Both the position numbers and the translations under genes were made by a program. A stretch of 64,000 nt of DNA from contig CM067524.1 of the NCBI GenBank assembly GCA_034509495.1, positions 1,934,774 through 1,998,773 of the forward strand, in the 5' to 3' direction. This DNA is from Acestrorhynchus altus. Its lineage: Eukaryota > Chordata > Actinopteri > Characiformes > Acestrorhynchidae. A model generated the notes under the pieces. It was not told where the DNA came from and did not search any database. It saw only the letters and a list, made by a program, of their open reading frames with translations. Shown here one piece after another: positions 35,730-48,020 of this stretch. The stretch's first letter is position 1. Each line of letters starts with the position of its first letter.

Positions 35730-36293
35730 CAGACCTCTTGGTCCACTAAAGCTGGTAGCCCACTAAAGCTGGTGGTCCATTTAAGCTGGTAGCCCACTAA
35801 AGCTGGTGGTCCACTAAAGGTGGTGGTCCACTAAAGGTGGTGGTGCACTAAAGCTGATGTTCGACTAAACCTGGTGGTCCATTAAAGCTGGTGATGCACT
35901 AAAGATGGTGGTCCATAAAGGCTTGTGGCCCACTAAAGCTGGTAGTCCACTAAAGCTGGTGGTCCACTAAAGGTGGGGGTCCATAAAGGCTTGTGGTCCA
36001 CTAAAGCTGGTGGTCCACTAAACCTGGTGGTCCATAAAGTCTTGTGGCCCACTAAAGCTGGTAGTCCACTAAAGCTGGTGGCCCACTAAAGCTGGTGGTC
36101 CACTAAAGCAGATGGTCCACTAAAGCAGATGTTCCACTAAAGCTGGTTGCCCACGAATGCCGATGGCCCACTAAAGCCGATGGTGCACTAAAGCTGGTGG
36201 ACCACTAAAGCTGGTGGTCCACTAAAGCTGATGGTCCACTAAAGCTGATGGTCCATTAAAGCTGATGGTCCATTAAAGCTGATGGTCCACTGG
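35730..36293. repeat. 17-bp minisatellite
   Basis: About 32 copies of 'ccactaaagctggtggt' with point variation, between the convergent GTPase and 72-residue genes. Confidence 0.9.
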
Positions 36294-36562
36294 TACTTTG
36301 CTCAGCCTTTCCACCAAAACTCCAGTCAACTTCTTTTAGCACTGAACAGGACATGTTTTGTGAAATTCATCCATCTTTCATCCATCCATCTTCTTATAAA
36401 TCTACTGGGCTGCAGTGGGTTCACTCCAAACTCCTCACAGAAAGACACCAGAGTGAGGATCCTGGGCTTCTGAAACAGTCCATGAAGAACAGTGTGTTTA
36501 ACAGTGTAACAGAACAACTGGTTCTATGTCTGTGATCTGTAAACCACCTGGACTGAAACAGA

Positions 36563-37253
36563 TCAATACGAACCACAGTTCTTCACATTCCTCTCAACAC
36601 TCTGGTCAGGACCCAGAAGCTCCTTGTTCTCCTCCTCTGTGCTGACTGTGTTAGGATGATCATCTGGAGAAGTGCAGAAACACAGTGATCCTGAATATCA
36701 TGATGTATAGAATACAAACCCACTATCTATTACACATTAAATAACATTGATAACAGAGAGACGCTGTAGATCAGTGTAAGGAGATCAGGAGTGAGAATGT
36801 GTGGACGAGGTGAGAGGTCAGATGTTTTTCAGGTGTCCAGGTCTGAAGATGGTCATTCAGTAAGAATGGCTGGTTTAAAACTCACCAGAGAAATCAATAA
36901 GTATATCAAAACTGTAGCTCCTTCTCTTTCCACTGCTCTGTGTCTCTGTCCTCGAGTCACACTGGTCAGCTTCCTTCTCGTTGGCTGTGGAGGAGAAACA
37001 TCAGACACTTCTGTAAGCTTCAAAGGTAGCCTGGCTTTACAGAGTAACACATGATCATTATTCATTATACTGCATATAGAAAACAAGGCAGGAACGGAAT
37101 GAATAGGACAAGTCAAAGAAGGTCTTCTACCAATGCTCCATATCTCCTCAAGTTCTTTCACTGAGCAGATCTGTTTCACGGTTTAGCTGTGTGTGAACTC
37201 TGTGTGATCGTCTCACCTGAACCCTTCTCTGCGTGTTGTCTCTGTTTATCCAT
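36563..37253 (-). CDS. Unrecognised three-exon gene for a 72-residue protein
   Basis: Minus-strand coding exons 37217-37253, 36886-36984 and 36563-36645. All junctions are canonical (TCAG|GTGAGA, CCACAG|, CTCTG|GTGAGT, AACACAG|) and all are phase 1. The 37+99+83 bases give exactly 73 codons including TGA. The start ATG is preceded by a TATA box at the right distance. The protein begins MDKQRQHAEKGS, is hydrophilic with no signal peptide or membrane segment, and contains SGKRRSYSFDILIDFS. It ends ELLGPDQSVERNVKNCGSY. KRRSYSFD is a basophilic-kinase-like site and its RSxS core resembles 14-3-3 mode-1 sites (inference). Exon 2 resembles an exon of the neighbouring GTPase gene (33638-33721). I do not recognise the family. 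The combination of splice sites, frame and promoter is unlikely by chance, but expression is unproven. Confidence 0.6.
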
Positions 37254-37353
37254 GTTCTCTCCTCTTCTGTTCTTCTTATCCTGATTCCGGATTTTTTCTC
37301 TCCGCAGCGCTGAACTTCTCATTTCCTCTTTCTGAACCGTTGTGTTGACTGCC

Positions 37354-37360
37354 TTTTATA
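37354..37360 (-). promoter_or_regulatory. TATA box of the 72-residue gene
   Basis: TATAAAA on the minus strand in context cttcTATAAAAggcag, about 100 bp upstream of the ATG at 37253. Transcription would start near 37325. A GGGGAATTTT sequence, somewhat like an NF-kB site, lies about 40 bp upstream (near 37395); this is suggestive only. Confidence 0.55.
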
Positions 37361-37432
37361 GAAGGACAGAGAGGCGGTCCTTACGAAATTCAAAATTCCC
37401 CAAACCTGAGTATGTGGAACACTCCTCCCTGA

Positions 37433-37625
37433 ACGTCACACTCTGAACATCTACACACAACCTTCCCTGTTCATTGTTACACTCTGAACATCTACACACA
37501 CCCCTCCCTGTTCACTGTTACACTCTGGACATCTACACACACTCCTCCCTGTTGACTGTTACACTCTGGACATCTACACACACTCCTCCCTGTTCACTGT
37601 TACACTCTGGACATCTACACACACT
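37433..37625. repeat. 43-bp minisatellite
   Basis: About 4.5 copies of a 43 bp unit ('ctgttcactgttacactctg' + 'gacatctacacacactcctccct') directly upstream of the small gene's promoter. Confidence 0.9.
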
Positions 37626-37984
37626 CCTACACATATACGACAAAGTAGGGGTTTCTGTTGAAGACCCAAATCCCACGTACGAGAGAATGTTCTGCAGATA
37701 TTGCTCTTCTATTAAAAACTCATCACAGAGGTGTTACACTTGATGAACGAATGCAGGAACGGGCCTGAACGTGGGCAGTCAAACCGGTTTGGTCTCTGTG
37801 GTGAGAGTTACCTGTGGGTCTGTGACGAATGTTTAGGATTGTTGGATGATCTTTATACGGTATATCTTGTGGTTCTGCTCGTGGGCTGGTCTTGCTAGAA
37901 TGGCCTGATGTGCCCTTGCTGGAAGTTGTTTTAAATGTTCTCCACTTGTAATGGGGGCTGTACTGCTGGTGTCCTCTCACTGTT

Positions 37985-38473
37985 CCAGCTTCACACATAT
38001 TTTACAGTAAATCAGTTTAATTTCAGGTTCATATTTCACAGTAAATCAGTTTAATTTAAGGTTCATGTTTTACTGTAAATCAGTTTAATTTCAGGTTCAT
38101 ATTTCACAGCAAATCAGTTTAATTTCAGGTTCATATTTCACAGTAAATCGGTTTAATTTCAGGTTCATATTTCACAGTAAATCAGTTTAATTTCAGGGTC
38201 ATATTTCACAGTAAATCGGTTTAATTTCAGGTTCCTGTTTTACAGTAAATCAGTGTAATTTCAGGTTCATATTTTACAGTAAATCAGTTTAATTTCAGGT
38301 TCATATTTCACAGTAAATCAGTTTAATTTCAGGTTCATATTTTACAGTAAATCAGTTTAATTTCAGGTTCATATTTTACAGTAAATCAGTTTAATTTCAG
38401 ATTTATATTTTACAGTAAATCAGTTTAATTTCAGGTTCATATTTTACAGTAAATCGGTTTAATTTCAGGTTCA
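37985..38473. repeat. 34-bp minisatellite
   Basis: About 14 copies of 'cagtaaatcagtttaatttc' + 'aggttcatatttta' (34 bp), well conserved. There are no spacers, so it is not CRISPR-like. Confidence 0.95.
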
Positions 38474-40824
38474 GATATAATAATTTCTATCACACTAGTC
38501 TTATCACACATAAAGTGACAAAGTGTTTGCTTATAAAAGTGATCTGAAGTGATGCCCCACAGCAGCCTTTAAGTGAACGTTCACCCCTGTGTGAGTCCCA
38601 GTTTCACAACCTCACTGTCCAGAACTACATCCCACGTTAGATCAATGTTACTGTACGTGTTCATGAACATCACCCTTCAAAAATCAATATCTTTATTATT
38701 CTTATAACATTTTATTATCAGTTCAGTCCTGTTTGAAGCATGTTTATACATCTGCGTGTGTTTATATTCAGGGATTAATATATATTTAATATTTATATTA
38801 AATATTCATATTTATATTTAGTGATAAATTAATGTTATCTTAATTCAGTTCAATTTAATGGGAAATGTTACACTTTCAGGACAGTCCGGTTGTACTGTCC
38901 GTTGATTAGTGTCAAATCAGTCACCAGCATGGAACAATGGTTTCACCTTCTGGTTTCAGCAGGTCCTGCACAGGTTCAGACTGTAAAACCCCATCAGTAT
39001 GCTCTGATCAGCCTCAGCTCAGACTCTTAAGGGAACAATGAGACTGTCTGAAGTCTCTGAGGTTTATACGGGGAACTCTGGGTTGTTTATTTCTGTGTTT
39101 GGAACCTTTGCTGGTTACCTGGTACCTGGAATGACAAACCTTTAATCAGTCAGAACATCAGGCTGAACGTGGCAAACACATTTCAATCACAGCACTGAGA
39201 TTCTGTAGTTGTATTGACGCACACACAGTCAAACGGGATGTACAGTTACAGTCTTTCACTGATCCCAAATGGTGGCCTTAGTCCTGTGGTCCTCCTCACA
39301 AAGCAGCTTTTCTACTGCATGGTACCTACACCAGGACTTCTCATCCTTTTCCATCTCACGGCCCATCTCTTTATTAGAGAAAGCATAACGTCCCGAAGAA
39401 AATGCAAATGCTGCAGCCTGCATTTTGATTCATGTTTTCTAACACCGATGGTGTTAAATACATCCATCCATATCCATCCATCCTCCCTCCTGGGGAAGAC
39501 CCATCCATAGCTCCTCTAAGCATGGGCAATGGTCCCGAGACTGGGACCCTTAGGACTAACACTTTTTTAGAACTGCAGCCGATGCAGCATTGCCAGACAG
39601 CAGACACGGAAAAGTACAGGGTGCCCAGCTCCGCCCCACCAGACGCCTGTTCCTGCCAATATTGCACTTACAGTAAAAAGAGGAGAGAGCGCCATCTACC
39701 TACCAGTGACAGCACAGCGTGTTGTGCTCTCTCAGACTCTGGCATGGCTCGAGACTCAAACCCTGGGCCATAGTGCAGCTAAATATTACACTTTAATGTT
39801 ACTTCAAACCTTCCCATAATGTTAGTGTTTGTCTAACTGGGAATGTTGAGCAAGAAATGTTCTAATAACATTGCGATGCAAACCATGGCTGTGACCGAAA
39901 TGGCTCCCTAGTTCATGTTTTAGAACACTGTTAGAGATGTCTGCCATCATTCTCTCAGTGTCTGAATTGGAAAGTGAAACTGGAGCATGGTTTCGGTGCC
40001 ACTACATTTCCCATAATGCAGTGGTAATTTGTAATTTAACAGTGTAGTTCACTACATGTGCTGAATGTGGACCACAATGCATTGCGAGTCACTTTGTTAC
40101 TGAACAGACATTGGAATGAATTGGATCTGATGATGTTTGCTCACGTAAGCAAGCCACTGGATGCTGTACATTTCAGCCATTTTCCCTGTAGTTGGTTAAC
40201 AGTAGGTTTAGGTTGCTCAGCAACATCACTGCCAAATATTTCTTCACTAACTTTTAACTTTAATCCCAAGAAACAGAGTCCCTCCCTGTATAGAGCAATA
40301 CGGACAAGGGAAGGGATCGTTGGTCACAGGCCATTATTACATCTCATGTTGTCAGAACGTTTCTGGGACATTATTTCTGTAACACAACATGCCAACCTTT
40401 TTGTAACCTGTTGGAAATGCTGCTAAACATTCTTAGAAGGTTCTCTGTTAGCTGGATTGGTGCCCAGAAGCAGTTGGTGGGTTGGGTGCCTTCGTGAAGG
40501 ACACCTCAAACATGAAGGTTGCAGGAATATAAGGCATTGTTCCCTCATTCCATCCAATTCCTGCCAGTCTTGGAGACTGAACTTAGGTCAACATCTGGAA
40601 AATGGAAAAATGGACGTCATGAATATCATAAAGCATCATAAAGCCCTGATTGTTTAGAATGGTCCTGCTGTAACTCTCCCAGTTCATCTCAAGGGTTCAG
40701 TTAGATCATTAGTTGGATCAGGTGGGGTGTAACTTGGGAAAACTCTAAAACTCGCCGGACAGTGGTACCAGGACAAACGCAATGTATAATATGCAGAAGA
40801 ATGGCATTAATCAAGTACATCACG
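38474..40824. other. Intergenic spacer without supported genes
   Basis: AT-rich with dispersed-repeat remnants. 39460-39490 is a (CATC)n patch. 39670-39780 resembles a fish repeat ending 'ctcgagactcaaaccctggg'. I see no exon with splice signals and family similarity. Confidence 0.45.
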
Positions 40825-40975
40825 GGTGCTAAGAGAGTTCATCCTGCTTCTGCTGGAGTAACTGTCTCTACTCTCCAGGGAAGACTTTTGACTAGATTCT
40901 GGAACATTGCTGTGAGGATTTGATTGCATCCCACCTCATTCCAAAAGTAAAGGCTGTAGCTCCATCCTTCCCAAT
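40825..40975. repeat. Element family 1 fragment
   Basis: Blocks 'gagttcatcctgcttctgct', 'ggagtaactgtctctactct', 'ggaacattgctgtgaggatt' and 'gcatcccacctcattccaaa'. Confidence 0.7.
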
Positions 40976-41329
40976 ATAACAATGTGTCCAGTGCATATGA
41001 CGCGAGCTTCTTGAGGTTCGTTTGAGGAACACCAAGTGTTGTCTTGTCCAGTAAAACAGAGTCTACGTCCACAGGAGACAGGACAGAGTTCAGACTCACC
41101 TGCACTCTTCCCTTTGTGCGGTTTATTCTCTTCTTCCCCTTTCTGCAGATGAGGGTCGTCTCTGTCACTGGTCTGCAAACTGTCCTCCAGGGAACTGCAT
41201 TCATAGCCTTGCATGAATGGACCATAGAGAGGAGGAGCCAGGATGGTTTGAGAACTACAGGTAACCTTACTTATGAATATAGCTACACTATTGCAGCACG
41301 CTGTAACAATGTAGAAGAACCCGTCAGCC

Positions 41330-41545
41330 CTGTTTACTATCGAGGAACACAACACCACCATGTCAGTGTGACTGCAGCGCTGAGAATGACCCTCCACCCA
41401 CATAACAGCTGCTCTGTGGTGCTCCTGTGGGGTCACTGAAGATCAGGGTGAAAGGGGGAGAATGAAAGTGCTCCTGTATAGTAAGAGCAGCTGATCAAAT
41501 GGACAGCGAGTGTAGAAACAAGTTCACGGTGTTATGGTTGTTGAC
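41330..41545 (+). repeat. Element family 2 copy
   Basis: Blocks 'acaccaccatgtcagtgtga', 'gcgctgagaatgaccctcca', 'ctctgtggtgctcctgtggg', 'gagcagctgatcaaatggac' and 'gtgtagaaacaag'. A detached family-2 end (ggtggtcataatgttatggc) lies at 42450-42480. Confidence 0.75.
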
Positions 41546-43588
41546 GTCATACGACATGCAGATCTTTATGGAAGTTCCACTCGGCCTGGTGTTTTTCAAC
41601 CGTGAGACTGATCAGCGGTTGAGCTTTTGTGTGGTGTGTGTGTGTGTGTGTGTGTGAGAGAAAACAAAGAGTCGCTGGTTTATGACAGAAAACTGTATTC
41701 ACTGAAAATCTTCACAGAAACTCGTACATTATAGTCAGGACTCGGAGAAAGCCTGCAAACACTTTCAGAGGAGGGGTTCGTTCCTTACACTTAATGCTCT
41801 TTCTAAAGGGGGAACATAACTAGAGTTCATGCTGCGGCGTCCAAAGGAGGCGGGATCAGAACCACAAATATCTACATTCAGCTGCACCAGTAAAGCAGTA
41901 ACAGTCAGAGCATCAGGGAAAGAGGAGAGAAGACGAACGCACGACACGTTATCTCGAGTTATGGAGCGACAGGAAGAATCTTCTGGTATCTTCTAGTGAA
42001 GCTGTACCGTGGAAGGAAGAGCTCGGTTAGATATCTGACTAATACATTAAACCAAAGCGCTGTGGAGCTTCTTACGCTTTAGGACTAAAACATTGACAGA
42101 TGAGTAAAAAACACTATGCGACAAAGGAAACGTAATGGAAGCCAAGTGTCCCTTAAACTGTTACACCACCGTCATCAAATTTAGAAAGGAATTCTGACAA
42201 GGTTTACTGATCAGCGCAGAATTAACAATTCGTTGTAAAGTCGACCGGTTTCGTGTGAAATGTCATTCTGGAGAGTTTACCGCCTTCAAAAGAGGCAACG
42301 AACACACTGATTGATGCTGTTTTACTGGAGTTTTGAGAGCAATTGGTTCCAAAACATCTTTTAAAATCCTTCTGTTGCGATGTTTTCAGATTTCCCTCCA
42401 TTACACGAATCACTGTCCAGTTTAGCTCCACTGCTGTCCTTTCTAGTTTCAAGGAGGTGGTCATAATGTTATGGCTGATCAGTAGACCTGTAGAGTCACT
42501 GCTGGGTTTGGATACTAAATAAAAGCTGGTTTGTCCAAAATAACCCCCGAAGTCCCACTAAACCCTCGATCTGAATGACAAACACCACTGAATTATGAAG
42601 AACAGAAGAAGATGATTCAGAAGGTCCAACCTAAGCTGTCTGGTCTGCATCGCGACTGAACCCAAGGTGTGTCTGAAAGTGCTGATGCTGTGAAAACTAC
42701 AGATCATCACTGATACTCATCGAATGACATCAACAGTCCCGCAGACTCTGCTCAGAGTTCAGTTACTATAGTAACAGTTTGAGGTCTCTCCTCAAACCCA
42801 TTTCTGAGCGTTCAGGTCGTCTCAGCTCAGTTTTCACAGGCAGAGAACCTCTCGTGATGACTGAATACGTAAAAGACACAGTGAATACCACACACTGAGC
42901 ACTCCCCTCTCACACCGGCAGGGGCTCGATTCGGCGTGAGGAAAGAGAAGACGTTCACAGATAAAATCTCCAAATTTAGAAACACGGTTAAAATATAAAA
43001 AGGCAAAGTCAACACAAAAATACAAACACAGTCAGAGAAGCCGTTAACAACGCTGCACTGAAAAGAGGTCGATCACAGTCTCCGTTATCCGTCTACGGCT
43101 GGACGTAGGCCGGATTAGCCCCTCCCGTATGAACTGCTGGTGTGTGCTGGACATGTAATACTGTTCTGACATCATTTCGTCGACTGAAAAGCCGGAGACG
43201 GTCAAATGAAGACGCTTCCGTCTAGAGAAGTGTTCAGGATTATCCTCGAGTCAAGCCCTCGTCAGGCATCACCCAAACAGCTGTCTCAGCCAGTCTGGTG
43301 GGAAACCTCCCCGGCATTCCCCCCCCAATGTCCACAAGGGGTCTCCAGCGTCCAAACGACTCATGAAAACAAAATGAAAAGGGTGGCGCTTTTTTTTGTC
43401 CTTTCTTTTTTTTTGTCGTTTTGATTTTTTTGGTAGGAGTTTGAATGTGCAGATACAGATGAAAAATCTCACAGCTGATTACGGAGATCCAGAAACAGAG
43501 CAGAGGAGAGAAGCAGAGCTGCGTCAGAGGTGGAGAAAAGGGTGATGTCTCGTTAGATGGAGCTCAGGCTGGAGTCCCTGAGAGAACT
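41546..43588. other. 3' flank and probable 3' UTR of maf1
   Basis: Downstream of the maf1 stop on the minus strand. It holds a (GT)n run at 41630-41655 and the family-2 end near 42450. No other gene is supported. I could not fix the maf1 cleavage site; a minus-strand AATAAA at 41122-41127 is possible but distant. Confidence 0.4.
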
Positions 43589-43613
43589 TTAAACACACAA
43601 GGCTCGGGGGTAC

Positions 43614-43670
<57 letters not shown>

Positions 43671-43954
43671 TTACATTGTATCAGAATTTGCTCTTTGTAA
43701 TGCATGAACTGACTGTTGGAAACAATCTGACGGATTTAATACACACATGTGACCAGGGGGTGTTTATATGCCTAGAATTTCCTTTTTGGTACATAACTAG
43801 GATGAGACCTCACCTGTCCTCCATGAAGTTGTCCACTTCTTCTTCTTCGTCATCATCCAGGTCCATGTCCAGCTCGTTTTCGAGGCGGCCACGACCGTAG
43901 CTGCTGAGGACACTGAGGATAGAACAGAAAGACATTGTAAATACTGCTCCTACT

Positions 43955-43992
<38 letters not shown>

Positions 43993-46870
43993 CTGACCTC
44001 ACAGAGCGGCAGGTGAAGAACACGATGCGTTTGAGTTTCTTGTTGTAGAAGAAGTAGTTGAAGGACCACAGGCTGCCCTCCTCTCCGAACGGGTCAGAGT
44101 CCAGGTCAGGGTTGTAGCTAGAAACGCAAAGTACGTTATTACTCTCCAGATCATACAGACCCGCTCGTGTACATGTACGTGGTTCTAATAATAATGCACA
44201 CACACCTGTAGATGTCACAGCCCTGCAGGTTGATCTCCTGGTCCATGGCGTTCCACAGCTCAGGCCCCAGAGAGTTAAACTCCTCCCCTACAGCTGAGAA
44301 CAGGCTGCTGTTCACGGCATTGGCCACCTGAGGGAGCCACCAAACAAACAAACCCTAAAACAAAACTGACCAGATTCCACGGGTACCATCAACTCCTTCC
44401 ACACAACCTGATTGCACAAGGTCTAATTCATTCTGTATCCACCCCAAACAGAGCAATATTTCACCAGTTTAACCAGTGCTTCTGTGGGACCACAGTTCAA
44501 TGCTGGGGGGGCTTTATACCCCTCTAGTCCACGCCTGGTATTAGGCATGGTGCCAATACGCCCACGTTTGTTTATCTGCTCCAGAGAGTCCTATTCTATT
44601 GGCACTAGACCAGAGTGCATGTGACTCAGCACCCCATCACACCTTCAGTAAGTGTATTGTGATGTAATTAATCACTATAACAACAGGTGACACACTTCAC
44701 CCACTGAAAACAACAGTCACACATTACTGACTCACACTGGAACTGTGTGTAAGTCTGAGCCAACTTCCCTTTAAACCCACTCAACCCCCGTCCCGCTTTC
44801 TCTCGATACAGGAAAGCCAAGTTGCCCAATGTCAAACAGCTCGAGAGGACAGAGCAGAGTAAGAGCCGAATTCCCCCGATGAGAAGAGCGTCCGCACTCC
44901 GTGATCCGCTACTGACCCAGTTGAGGCTGGGCTCTCGGCTGAACTCGTGGGCGCGGGCGGCGCTGAAGTCGTAATCTGGCCGGAACGACTCGTTCAGGGT
45001 GGTGATGAGGTAGAACAGAGTCTTCCTGCAGCACTTATCACTCAGAGGATTCTCGCCCTCGTCTCCACTTTTACCCAGTCTGTGAGAGAGTGAGAGTGAG
45101 AGAGAGAGTGAGAGAGAGAAAGTGAGAGCGTGAGAGAGAGACAGAGAGACAGAGACAGAGAGAGAGACAGAGACAGAGAGAGATAGAGAGAGATCTGATA
45201 AAATAGAAAGTACATGAAGAAAACTCCAAATGACATAATCTGGACCAGACTGTACTCTGTAGAGTGCAGAAGTGGACATTTCAGTGTCCAGCAAGTCAAA
45301 ATCAGCCCCAGGATTTTGTCCCGGCTGCCTGGGTTGTTTTGCTGCGGATTGTTTTCACACTGAGCTCAGATCTTGGAGACACACGGTATCAATTCTCAGC
45401 TGGAGCCAATAAAGCTGCATCTCAGAACAACACACATGCTGACTCATAGCACAACAGCGCCTCCTTCTGTAGAAAAGTGATGTTGCAGCTTAAGGATTAA
45501 ACTGAATGTGTTTAATAACTAATCAGATAAAATCAGAAAAGTACAAACATCGGTTTTGAGCCTCTCTTCCATGTTTAACACCAAACATAAAACGTCTGTC
45601 AAATGTTCACAGAGCAGGAGCTGGAAACCTTCAGCCCCGCGTCCACGAAAGTTCTGAATTAGTTGGAGCCAGTTGTTTAGGTCACGTCGGCGCATCATAA
45701 CTAATCGTCATAAATGTGGGAAAATCAACCGGCTTTGTGTCTTGTCGTTCGAATCGTGCAGGTGTGAATGCAGGGAAAGGCTACTTACAGGTTGGGGCTC
45801 GGGGCACTGCTGGACTGTGGGGGTGAAAGGGCCTCCAGCACATGTGGCTCCCCCTCCTGGCAGAACTGCTTAAACATGTGCTTATCATCCCCGGCCATTT
45901 TACAGGAGTAACTCTCAATCCTGCAAAGCACACAAGAGACACATTTTCAGGTGTTTCAACAAAAGAGCTTCACAGGAACCCAGCCAAGATCAGATCACCG
46001 AACCAAAATCCCCTCAGAGCCTCAAGTCCAAATCACTGACTCGAGGGGAAGCCACGGACCCCAAAGCGAGGTCGAAAACGTACCCAGGGCAACACAAATG
46101 CATTCACGAAGAGCAGCATTACCCAGTCCAGGCTGTGGCTCATTTGTGCACTTCCTTACATCTAGTACACCTGCTGGAGCCTCACTGCCTGTGCTAGGTC
46201 AGATATCTAGTCCCTGTAGAGATGTGCTGCCAATAGAATAGGACTTTCTGGAGCAGATAAACATAAACCTATTGGCATTATGTCTGATGCCAGGTGGGGT
46301 AGAGGGAATAAAGCCCCCCAGCACTGAGCTGTGGAGCTGTGTTCTCTGGAATGATGGAGCTCCATCCAGTACTTTTGGGAGCAGTTGGGGATGGTGAGAG
46401 GTGGAGTGGTGTTCACTAAATACAATCAAATCCAACAGTAGAGACAGTTACTCCAGCAAAAGCAGGACCAACTCGGCAACGGAACAGGGAAGACAGGAAT
46501 ACTCCCTCAAAGATCAGTTCAGATAACCAACCTAACAGGATTGGTTCTGATTGGCTAATAGCAGGTTTCTACCCTGTAAAAACAGTGTGAGGTCAGCTCT
46601 TGTCAAACAGCTTTGCTTCCTTTTATGGCGGCGCTGAGAACACACTCGACTGCTCAGCCTGTCGGGTCGGAGAACAAAGTTCAGAGCAGCTCTCACGGGC
46701 TTCAAAAGCATGGCTTAAGAAAGCTCCAACGTTGAGACACACGGAGACACAAGGGCACTGGTGGTGCGTGGGTTGTTCAGGCCGGACCCTTTAAGAGGGG
46801 GCTGCTGTTTATGTGCAGGTCTATTTGAAGAATGACTGAAATGTTATATATGCAGGAAGAGGAGGGGCTG

Positions 46871-46934
<64 letters not shown>

Positions 46935-47950
46935 TTAGGATTACGCAAGAGGAGAGGTTGTGCAGTCTCATTCCAGACACAGACACACTGCCCGGGCTTT
47001 ATTTATAGGTGAAGGGCAAAGGTTGCTATGAGAGGTCTTTTTAATGGCAGTCATGTGACTGAAAACACCGTGACCCACTTTCCACCCCCTCAAAGACCCT
47101 CAGAAACAACACTGCCCTGCATTACACGGGTTAATCCAGGGGGTAAAAACACAAAGGAGCTCATTAAATGGTTAGTTCTTAATTAAGAAAACGTTACAAC
47201 ACCCAATGCCATAGTCGCTGGTGTTCCCTTAGATGTTTCCCAGAACCATCTACTGTCTCCAACATGAACCAGGAGAAAGGTTTCCCACTTCTGCGTGTGG
47301 AACGCTTTCAGCTGCGTGCACAGTATCTCAGTAAGATTTTGACTATGCCACTGCAGAACTCTCCGTGCCTTTCCTTTGTGGATTTACTGGAATGATTTAG
47401 ACCATCGTCATGTTGCACGGTCCACTTCTTCGCCATCAGTTTTTGTACCGATGGTCTCCACAAACACCTTCTAATGCAGTGAAGAATAACCTAATGGTTG
47501 CTATGATGGAGATCTCCAGGCCCTGCTGCAGCAAAGCAGCCCCAAACGACCCCATGCGTCACCGTTGATAAGAAGCTCTTATTTTATATACATAAAAAAA
47601 AAACGAACACGCTGCTGTTTCTTCTTCTACTCAATCACTTTCCAGCTTCTCCGTGTCCTTTACCCTTTGCTCTGATTGGCTGCATGAATCAGCCAGGTCT
47701 GCTACTGGCTTAAAAAAATGATCCACTTTAAAGGACGATGGACTGCAGCGTCTGGATGGACGGAGAGATATTTTGATCGTTCATTGTCCCCGATATGTCC
47801 GCTCTAAGGACACCCTGTATGTTTTTGAACATTGTGGATTTGAGGCAGTATTAAACGCTGCCACTGCTCTGCTCACTAATCCAGTAAGCACTAGAGAACT
47901 TGGCAGCTCATATGGAACACAGTGCGGTGTGTGTGGTTGGTTATTCAAGG

Positions 47951-48020
<70 letters not shown>

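Noticed and set aside
36326..36517. Minus-strand frame containing PRILTLVSFCEEFGVNP downstream of the 72-residue gene
   Set aside because: Lies in the presumed 3' UTR with no acceptor or donor in phase. Kept only as a curiosity.
37985..38473. Regular 34-bp repeat array considered as CRISPR
   Set aside because: Units are directly adjacent without unique spacers, and the genome is eukaryotic. It is a minisatellite.
44668..45294. 208-codon minus-strand open frame overlapping maf1 exon 3
   Set aside because: Mostly intron read-through including a CT-rich tract. Only 44917-45079 is coding, as maf1 exon 3.
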